Source: Talpa occidentalis (lineage: Eukaryota > Chordata > Mammalia > Eulipotyphla > Talpidae). Taken from it: 64,000 bases of DNA. This document shows positions 56,260-64,000 of this stretch, in pieces. The number at the start of each line of letters is the position of its first letter. Position 1 is the first letter of the stretch. Location: contig NW_023604861.1 of NCBI RefSeq assembly GCF_014898055.3, positions 100,752,083 to 100,816,082 on the forward strand, in the 5' to 3' direction. Position numbers and translations under genes: made by a program. The notes under the pieces are model-generated. The model worked only from the letters and a program-made list of their open reading frames with translations, was not told where the DNA came from and searched no databases.

Positions 56260-59200
56260 TAATAACAATGATTCTATAATTTTCAATTCTGAGTTTCAGT
56301 CAATTTGTCAAAGTATGTTGAACCCATATGTTTATATTATACTTAAGCATAAAAACTTGAAAGAAAAAATAAAATTCCATTGGTTCTATTAAATAAATTT
56401 AACAGGACATAAAGCAAGTTAGTTGGCTGGTACTAAACTTTCATATTGCGCTGTTGGAGAACAGCACTTAAGAGAAACCCAGATGAAAAATAAGTATGTC
56501 CTTGGGGGATTTATACACTGGAAATAATTATCAGATATTACAATTTTACCTGTATTAATATTTCCCAACTCTATATAGTAAAATAAAACAACACTGCAGG
56601 AACCCTCCTGAGGGATAAAGACATGAATTTTCACTTTTTGTCCTACATGATCCAAATGTGTTTATTTGTCTGAAAATTAGGGCATGTTGAATATAAGGAA
56701 GGAAAATACTGTGGAGAGGATGTGGAAACTTAGTAGTTTCCACAGACAGCATTGTGTAGCCCCTGGACCACAGATGCTCTGTTCCAGTAAGGCTGCTATC
56801 TGTCTGCTTCTGTCCCACCTTCTCTGCTCCTGTGTTGCTGGGGCTGGACCATGCAGCGACCTTTTAATGAAGCACTGGCATTGAAAGAAGCACATCTGTA
56901 TTTGTTCTCTCCTCTGAGTTATTCTTTCAATAACTCATCTCACAGGGACTCATTTGCTGAGTTCCTCCTGTATGTCTGGCTGGTGTTCTAGGGCTTTGAG
57001 TAAATTTTCTTCATTTTTGAGTTACACTAAATCCTATTTTTTCTGCTGATGTAACTTGCAAGGCTAGAACAATAGAAAACTTAAAAAAATCAAGTATGTT
57101 TAATGTCTTGGCTCTTGAATGCAATACCAAAGTTTTCCAAGTATCTTCATGAGAAAATGAAGCCATTTCCTTGACATGGTCAGAAAACCACCTCATCTTG
57201 CCATGTAGCTACAGACATACTTCCTTTGCTCCTCTCCTAATTTTTATCAGCCTGGGGGCAGCAGGAGGCAGGCAGAGCCTTCTGTGGTCTCTAGTGGCAT
57301 CTAGCTTTTGTATATATTTCCCTTTCTTCCAGCCAGCTCCTTCATGTTAAAATATTGACAAACACCCCTGAAAAGATATCCACTGCGGGATCAGAACTTA
57401 CCCGTTACTATTAGGGCAAGAATATATTCCCACAGACCTTAGATACTCGGGATGCTAACATTCCCTTGGTCTCTAGGCCCAAGGTTCTGTAAATGCCTTT
57501 GTGATTTCCAAAGGTATCTATCAGAATGAGACAGTTAAATAGAAAGGCAAAGTTATTCATTTCTAGCAGGGGCCTCCAGACCTCTGAGGTTCTTTTCACC
57601 ATCACCTCAAAGCTTCTGGGCTTAGAAAAAGACTCCAAATTAAAGTGATTTCCTGCTCCACCTCTATTAGAAACTGAACACCTATGGAGTCATTGCAAAG
57701 TCTACAGCCCTAAAATGTAGGAGGAAGCTGGTGGAGAACCCTCATGGGCACTGGGACGCCCTTGGCAGGTAGAAATGGATCAATTAAGGTGGGGCTCTTG
57801 CTTTCAGCCAAAAGGATATAATATCTATCAAAAATGCATCTACAGATGTAAAATAGGATATAAAAATTGTGGTACTTCCACTCAGATGGCCATATGTAAA
57901 AAGAAAAATCAAAACAGTACCATGTGAACCAATTTGTCTTGAGTAAGACTTCTGGGTTTTACTTGATGAATTTCTCAAGACTTACTTCAGGTTTACTTTT
58001 GTTTTGCTTTTATTTTATTAATACAAGGAAGGGGTATATTAATGGCATTCCTCTATAGTTATATGTAGATTGATTGTGCCATTTATGGGCTTTGTTTTGT
58101 CACTAATAAATCTTAACTGTTTGAAATCCCTGAGATTATTTATAAAGGAAATGGTTTGAACTAGAAAAAGCCTGTCTTGTCCATAGCAGGGGAGATTTGA
58201 CCTTGGTCCATGTCTGCAAATGACCCAAACAAGTCACTTAAATTCTCTCCTTTTTCAGTAGAGAGGCTAATATATTTTTCTCTGGGTTAAGGAACACACA
58301 GACATTTAAGCACAAGTTTACTCTCTGCCAAGCATTCAGTGTCTGACGATGAGAGGGTGTCATATGATGTGAATTTCACATGATGGTACTCTCAACTTGC
58401 TACCACTCACAGATACCCCAGGACCCAAACTGGACATTTTGTCCAAGAGGCTACTTAACTTTTTGAAAACCAAAGAAAAAGGGTTTCCTTAAACTATGTT
58501 CAATTAGAGTATCAGGAAACTGGTTTGGGTCTCCAGAATTTAAACAAGTACCAGTTATTCCCTTCATAGAAACAGAAATGCAACTTTATGTAAATATTCA
58601 CTATGAATATTTCATAAGAAAGTGGAATTAAATTATTGCCTAAAGATGAAAGTCAAGAAGGTAATCTGCTCTGATGTGGCGCTAACATTGTCTCTAAATT
58701 CATCCCTTAGGTTCAAACCATAATCTCAAACACTGGTCTCTCACTACAGAGGCTCACTATGTTAGCAGTAGTGTCCCTCAACAACTGTCATCTAAAACTG
58801 TCTTACATAAAATGTGTGCGTCCTATATTCCAGCCCCGCACAACGCCATTAAGTTGTAAACGGATTTTATTTGCTAAACAAATGTTAATGCCATTCTATG
58901 TTAATGGATAATGCTATGAAAAGCACCAAAGTATTACAGCTCCAGAGTCTTTAAGGATGAAATATAGTATAACTTAGAAAACTGTCTGTTATAAACATAT
59001 GTCAGCCATGAGGGCCTCTAGCCCTTATTGCCCATCTTCATAGAAATCAGTTATAATTTTTCCCTTGGTTAAGTGAATTTTGCAACATTACATAGATTTA
59101 TCAGGTCCCAGGATTAAAATTCTCTGAGTAAGAGTGAAAAATAATTACACTTTAGAACATAATGTAATATTCAAATGACTTGAAAACAGTCTCTTCAGCA

Positions 59201-59425
59201 AAAATAAGAAAGGAGAGAAGAAAAAAAGTTTAAAGATGAGGTTGATGACATTGGTTATAAAACCTCTGTGAGCTCAAGTTCACCAACGCATGATCTGGCA
59301 CTTTTGACTCACAAACATGTGGCAATGGGAAACCTCCCTTTCACAACGAATGCCTGAGTGATTTCATTAATGAGCCAGGAGGACTTCTTCATTTAATAAG
59401 ACAGCATAGTATTTAAGAAAGAGAG
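56260..59425. other. Single-copy DNA, possibly intronic
   Basis: An L2-like piece lies at about 56,935-57,000. A strong minus-strand donor-like AACGGGTAAGTTC at about 57,397-57,410 has no open exon in front of it. If the minus-strand exons at 61.5-62.3 kb are real, this would lie in the intron downstream of them. Confidence 0.35.
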
Positions 59426-59429
59426 AGGG

Positions 59430-59665
59430 TGGTGCCAGAAGGTGTTTGTTCATATCCAAGCCCTACCACTGACTAGCTGTGTGACCTTGGGTAAGTTGGG
59501 TTTCACGTCTCATCTCAGTTGCTTTGTCCATGAGACAAGAATGTAATAGTGTCTACCTCACAGGGCAGCTGTGATGGAGGAATAACATGCACAAGAAACT
59601 TAGAAGAGTGCCTCATCTATTGTAAGTATTCCATAAATGTTAGATTTTCACCATTTGCTAAGTAT
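59430..59665 (+). mobile_element. MIR SINE
   Basis: CCAAGCCCTACCACTGACTAG, CTGTGTGACCTTGGGTAAG, CTACCTCACAGGGCAGCTGTG and TTGTAAGTATTCCATAAATG give the complete MIR core and tail. Confidence 0.92.
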
Positions 59666-60150
59666 TGTTGTATATAGGGCTTACTGCAAATGAAAAGGGG
59701 CTGCGATGGAAACTGGCCTTTCCTCACAAGAAAATTTCTCTAACCCCACTGACTCCATTTTCTTAGTTTTTCCTACTGTGGGTTCTACACTTTATTCCAT
59801 AGAAACATCACTCAATAAAGTCACTAATGAACCTTTTGTTGTCCAAATCATTGGGTGATTTCCTATTCTTCATTTTAAGGCATTTTTCACGATCTTGCTA
59901 TTCTTCTACAACAAGAGAGAGCCACCACTTAAACATGACAGTTGCAAATAACAAATACCTCTGGCAGTCTTTATCAGGTTTATCAAAATGATCAAAAGGG
60001 AAGAGAAACTAATAAGGAAAATTGGGCTTCATAAAGACAATATTTGGGAACCCAGCACTAAAAAGCCAATGCATCATGTTCATGATTCATAACAAATGGA
60101 ATCCGTGAGCCATCACAAAGATGCTCAGCACTCTCCTTTAAAGGATTTTT

Positions 60151-60182
60151 CACTCACTCACTTCACTCACTCACTCACTCAC
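60151..60182. repeat. (CACT)n short tandem repeat
   Basis: About seven CACT units with one interruption (CACTTCACTCACTCACTCAC). Confidence 0.92.
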
Positions 60183-60189
60183 ATAACAA

Positions 60190-60440
60190 AATCATGAATT
60201 CTAATTCCACTCATTGGGTACAGTGTGGGAAGAATCCTGGGACAAATATGCAACAAATGAAACAGGTTGTAACTGAGAAGGAAGCTTGTGCTTGTGTTTG
60301 GAGAAGACAGTCTTTGAATAAGAGGGGAGGACAATCTGGAGAATGACCAAAGTGAGGCAGGGGACAGCCAGAAAAACATTCCAGGCAAAATTGCAAACAC
60401 TCACACCATTCTCTGGGAGATTCCCAAATACCAACTATTG
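60190..60440 (-). mobile_element. L2 LINE fragment, antisense
   Basis: On the minus strand TTGCCTGGAATGTTTTTCTGG and CTTCTCAGTTACAACCTG fit the L2 'tgcctggaatgctcttccc...' region. Three overlapping minus-strand frames here mutually exclude each other as genes. Confidence 0.6.
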
Positions 60441-60760
60441 CTAATAACACTTTAGACTGACAGGTGTGGGGAGAGGAAAAGGTTTACCTTGATATTATCA
60501 GCACTACGATCACCTCTGTTTCTCCCAAGTCTATACCACTTCACATTCTGTGTACTCCTCATGGGGTCATCTCCACCACTCTTAACCTTGCATGTGCATA
60601 TGTCAGTTATCTAATGGATACAGCAGGGTTTCCCTTTCTTTCCAAGCCCTATTTAAGGAGGCTTTGACAGTAATGACACTTCTGGAGTGCTGTTTTAAGG
60701 GTCAGTACGTTTAGAGATAGGAAAGGGGATAGGGATTATAGGGCTCTTCTCAGCTCTCTT

Positions 60761-61056
60761 AAGAACATGAAAATAGGGCCTCCCTGGTGGCGCAAGGGGT
60801 TAAGACACAACCTAGGAGGCTCACCGCAGCCACTGCAGCACAAGTTCTTGATTCCCAGCCAGGGACCAACCCACATGGCACAGCAGACCTCTCCTGACTC
60901 GCCCACTGCTCCCCTCAACAGTATATTTCAGTCAATCTGCCTGTTCTGTTCTCCACTCTGTCTCTGGTGGATCCTCTCACCACCCGCACCTCTGTCCTGT
61001 ACCCCAGTTCTTGTATGCATAAATAAATCTTTAAAAAAAAAAAGAACATGAAAATA
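60761..61056 (+). mobile_element. tRNA-derived SINE, copy 9 (good reference copy)
   Basis: The body is 60776-61041 between perfect 15-bp duplications AAGAACATGAAAATA (60761-60775 and 61042-61056). It starts GGGCCTCCCTGGTGGCGCAAG and ends CATAAATAAATCTTT with poly-A. Confidence 0.95.
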
Positions 61057-61059
61057 ACG

Positions 61060-61480
61060 CAGAAACACCCAAACCAATCGAAGGGAGATGGCTTCAACAT
61101 TGCTATTTAGACCCCAAACATGAAAGAAAAACTTAGGGAACGTATATCAACATCTTACATTATCTGTTGTTTAATTTCAAGCTAAGGTCCAGGATAGTGA
61201 TAATATAAACATAAAATATAATATGTATTTTTTAAACATATAAAATGCAGAAATGAAGCTACCCACTTTGACAAATGTTTTCTATATAAATCTCTGCCAG
61301 AAAAGAAAAATCATTATGAATTCAACAAATCAAACTCAATTAATTATTTTGGTCAACTTGAGGGTAAATTATATTTTAAACCAAGTAATTCCATTACTGT
61401 AATTCACTAGAAATTCAAGAAAAAGTGTGTAGGTTATCCAAAAGTTAAATGCATATTAAAGTATTTTTTTAAGGACATTG
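61060..61480. other. AT-rich DNA, probable intron
   Basis: Lies just downstream (minus strand) of the exon at 61487-61792. No repeat or second exon was seen. Confidence 0.4.
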
Positions 61481-61486
61481 TCATAC

Positions 61487-61792
61487 CTTCTGGGCTAATT
61501 CATCTGGGGTTTTGCCCAGTGTAATATCAGCTTTCTGAGAACTGTAAATTATTAGATTACTTCCTTGAGAAAATATGGGTGAAGGTCTGGGTTGAAAATG
61601 ACATCCTGACTTTAAGTTTGAATAACCAGAAAACACTAATATGGCGGAACCACTGAAGCTAAGTGAATCTGGGTGTGAAACAGGCTCTCGGCAGGAATCC
61701 ACTAGAGATGATGTTGATGAAAAGCACAAGCTTCCAGAGAGCAACAGGCAAAATAATAACATGCAAAACAATATAGAAATAAATTTCAGATG
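61487..61792 (-). CDS. Internal coding exon of an unidentified minus-strand gene (exon 2 of the visible pair)
   Basis: 306 bp, 102 codons, phase 0 at both ends. The donor on the minus strand is GCCCAGAAG|GTATGA. The acceptor is AATGTTCAG|CATCTG, with branch-like CTCTGAC about 20 bases upstream but a weak pyrimidine tract. The reading frame is closed by an in-frame TGA 18-20 bases upstream of the acceptor and by another TGA straddling the donor, so openness coincides closely with the exon. The translation begins with a hydrophobic stretch (about residues 4-19, FISILFCMLLFCLLLSG), then a Ser-rich part, then polar sequence ending 'TLGKTPDELAQK'. The frame joins the 62,211-62,258 exon without a stop. 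A better pyrimidine tract precedes TCTCTAG at 61702-61708, giving an alternative 215-bp exon, but its phase would not match. I do not recognise the protein. Confidence 0.6.
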
Positions 61793-62210
61793 CTGAACAT
61801 TACCTCCTTGTCAGAGTGCTTCTGATTTTAATTAAGTTTAGAAGAAAAATAACAAGGCAACCCCTGCCTGCCTCAAAAGTACAGACAATTAAAGAATGTG
61901 TTTAAATAGCAGGGTGATAAATGGGGGCATCCAAATGTGAGCACCACCATGTTTTTCATCTCAACTCTGTGTTCTGTCATCCAGCTGATCACTTTAATGC
62001 AAAAGCACCAGATTGAGGTGCAGCTTCAGGATGTTTCAAAGAAACACATATCACTTAGGTGACTTATGTGATTACCATCAGAAAAGGTAAATGTCAAACA
62101 ACAAACCAAGGTGGAGCCACCTTTGATAATGTAGCCTTGCATCCCCTTTCTCTACAAAAAGAGGGTCTATGTCTACCCAGCTGAGAAGATTTGTAAAAGA
62201 ATATCCTTAC
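61793..62210 (-). other. Probable short intron (418 bp), phase 0
   Basis: Bounded on the minus strand by CGG|GTAAGG at the upstream end and TTCAG|CAT at the downstream end. No repeat inside. Confidence 0.5.
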
Positions 62211-62258
62211 CCGAATTATTTCTTCCACACAGCTATTGGTTTCTCCAGATCTACTCTC
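62211..62258 (-). CDS. Small coding exon (48 bp) of the same unidentified gene
   Basis: On the minus strand the acceptor is excellent: a long pyrimidine tract CCTTTTCTTTGTTTTCAG with a CTTAAT branch-like site. The donor CGG|GTAAGG also fits the consensus. The 48 bp give 16 codons, ESRSGETNSCVEEIIR. The other two frames contain stops (TAG, TAA). The phase is 0 on both sides, matching the next exon at 61,792. The peptide has no motif I can name. Upstream exons are not visible in the remaining 1.7 kb, which is repeat-rich. Confidence 0.62.
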
Positions 62259-62289
62259 CTGAAAACAAAGAAAAGGAAAATTAAGCTTG

Positions 62290-63020
62290 ATAGAATAGAT
62301 TTATGGTAATAAACAAAAGATGACATGTACACTTCCAAACTTAATCAAGTTTGGATTGAGGGAGTGCCTAAGTTCAGACTTACTGATAAGTTCCTTTCCT
62401 TAATGGGATGACTCCTACTGTGGCTACGACTGTACCCCAATTCCCCACCGATGCAGTATAGACAGGTCAGCCAGGAGCTCCACACTTACCCCAGAGTTTC
62501 AGCTCTGGGTCCTCTAGCCACATGTGCAGCATTTGCAAAAACATTGAGTTCATCCCCCCAAAGATGAGCAATATCTCTGCCAAGGCTAACACCTGCTATA
62601 GTGTCTATAAAGTCTGACAGCCCCACCAGGCTCAAAGTCTAGATCAACTGTTTTGATGGGCCCCAAACTGAAAGACCAAAAGGAGAAACCCTCGCTCAGT
62701 GTTGGCATAGCATACTGGGAGTCATACTCCAGAGCCACTTGTTCTATAAGGATGTGGAGAGGTGAAGGGATCTGAAGAATGGTGGCTTCAGGTTCCAGCT
62801 GACTCTGGGGTACATTGTGAGTTCCAGAGATGCTCTGCGGTTACTATTAGTTTCATAGCCTACAGCACAGGAGGTGATTTTGTGGGGATATGAAAGCAGC
62901 ATTTGCTGGTAGAAGTGCCTACTGTGGCCTCAGGGAGAACTTCTCTTGGCCTTTTATTGAAAGGTATTGACCACAACTCAGCATGACATCCTAGAATGAG
63001 GCTTTCTTCAGTCTCTTCTC
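62290..63020. other. Single-copy DNA, probable intron
   Basis: Upstream side of the 48-bp exon. No further exon with matching splice sites was found. Confidence 0.4.
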
Positions 63021-63029
63021 CAAGCCCAC

Positions 63030-63375
63030 CCTACTTTCCTCTTCATGTCTCTCTTTCCATCAGGAATGTTAGCTGCAACTTCCTAGTTTCCCTAGTTAGT
63101 TTCCAGTCATCCTTCAAATTGCAAGTGAACCATGAATTCCCTAGAAGAGTCATCTCTAACCCTGAAGACTCAACCAGGGCTGTGTTAACTTTCCTTTTAT
63201 AGCCCTCCACACAGTGTTTTCAATAACTGATTCTTCAGTGATATCACCTCCCTATAGAACATACACTCCATGAATTCAGGGGTTCAGTGTCCTTTAGCAC
63301 TGTACTTCACACAATCCTGAGTGTGCACAGTAAATATTTGCTAGTGGACAAATGTAGGAGGAAATGAATGAATCT
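63030..63375 (+). mobile_element. L2 LINE 3' end
   Basis: AGAACATACACTCCATGAATTCAGGG-type block, TGTCCTTTAGCACTGTACTTC, then GTGCACAGTAAATATTTGC, the diverged L2 tail. The 68-codon frame at 62996-63202 falls mainly in it. Confidence 0.72.
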
Positions 63376-63379
63376 CTTT

Positions 63380-63695
63380 CCTACAGTTCTGAAAAATGTG
63401 AGGTCTATCACCATTACAGACTATCTTAAAGAATGCACCTTCAACACCCTATGTATGCCACTCACCCCCTCTGGTGGTAGAGCATTCTGTTTGAAATAGT
63501 CTTTCAATTGGGTAAGGTGCCAAGGTGAATGAAGCTATGCAGGCCCGAACTTTGTCCCCAACCTGAGTGGTCTCAACTAGAAAACATATTGAGATCACAA
63601 CCATTTCTCTTACCCAACTTTCAATGCCAACTCTTTCTTGTCATGTACTATACTGGCTTGCTAAATTCTCAGTGCACTTCATATTTGTGCTTTCT
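63380..63695. other. Single-copy DNA, nothing recognised
   Basis: The 96-codon frame 63529-63819 runs into the following SINE and is not a gene. Confidence 0.4.
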
Positions 63696-63699
63696 ATTT

Positions 63700-63972
63700 A
63701 TTTTTTTATTGAAGATTTTTTTAATTTATGCATATAAGACTGGGGTGCAGGCCAGAGGTGTGGGGAGTGAGAGTATCCATCAGAGACAGAGTGGGGAGCA
63801 GAACAGGCAGATCCACTGAAATACACTGCTGAGGGGAACAGCAGGCTAGACAGGAGAGGTCTTCTGCGCCATGTGGGTCACCTCTCTGTCCAGGAATTGA
63901 ACTCCTGCTGCAGTGCCTGTGGATAGCTTCATAGTGCTGTGACTTAACCCCTTGCACCACCAGGGAGGCCCC
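63700..63972 (-). mobile_element. tRNA-derived SINE, copy 10 (antisense)
   Basis: Reversed tail TTTAATTTATGCATATAAGAC, middle block ACACTGCTGAGGGGAACAGC and head end TGCACCACCAGGGAGGCCCC. The flanks TGCTTTCTATTTA and TGTTTTCTTTTTA may be a degraded target-site duplication. Confidence 0.9.
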
Positions 63973-64000
63973 TGTTTTCTTTTTAAATGTAAATTCTCAA

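Noticed and set aside
57397..57560. Strong minus-strand donor AACGG|GTAAGT suggesting another exon of the 61-62 kb gene
   Set aside because: The frames before it are closed by TAA and TAG within 20 bases, and no phase-compatible acceptor is present.
1..64000. CRISPR arrays, operons, tRNA or rRNA genes, phage or plasmid functions
   Set aside because: The sequence is mammalian nuclear DNA. The tRNA-like segments are SINE heads with diverged boxes, and the tandem repeats are microsatellites.

Overview
The window is 64 kb of AT-rich, gene-poor mammalian nuclear DNA. It contains no bacterial, plasmid or phage features. The mammalian assignment rests on old MIR and L2 fragments, an MLT1-type MaLR LTR, a MER5/MER20-like hAT fossil, several ages of L1, and ten copies of one tRNA-derived SINE of about 270 bp. 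That SINE (GGCCTCCCTGGTGGCGC-type head, CATAAATAAATCTTTAAA-type tail) does not match, from memory, Alu, B1/B2, carnivore CAN, ruminant Bov-tA, equine ERE or vesper-bat VES. A laurasiatherian such as a eulipotyphlan or a bat is possible, but the species is not established.

Layout. 0-12 kb is single-copy DNA with L2/MIR fossils, two SINEs, one recent L1 tail with clear target-site duplications (3.2-3.8 kb) and several antisense L1 ends. 12-30 kb holds an L1 5'UTR-like piece, more SINEs, a 1.4 kb older L1 (21.4-22.8 kb) and stretches that look like single-copy regulatory DNA (15.2-15.6, 27.2-28.2 kb). 30-35 kb is a nest of L1: an old antisense LINE interrupted by a 207-bp young L1 tail, then a 724-bp young L1 tail with an open ORF2 C-terminus beside an older L1 tail. 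36-43 kb is rich in LTRs: a possible solo LTR, a complete non-autonomous LTR element (39,740-41,725, 5-bp target duplication), an older related LTR in inverted orientation, and an MLT1 LTR. 43-60 kb is mostly single-copy DNA plus old LINE remnants and MIR/L2.

Genes. The only credible host coding sequence is a pair of minus-strand exons at 62,211-62,258 and 61,487-61,792. Splice sites, intron phase (0/0) and a continuous 118-codon reading frame agree. I do not recognise the protein. If these exons are real, part of the window is probably intron of that minus-strand gene. Nearly all other open frames are short, lack splice context, or lie in repeats.

Points for follow-up: the unidentified two-exon gene; the non-autonomous LTR element with a 59-codon Kozak-initiated ORF; an unclassified 98-bp module present twice (36.5 and 51.2 kb, about 90% identical); and a few inverted or direct repeats of TAAT-type motifs in possible enhancers. 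I saw no new multi-gene system.
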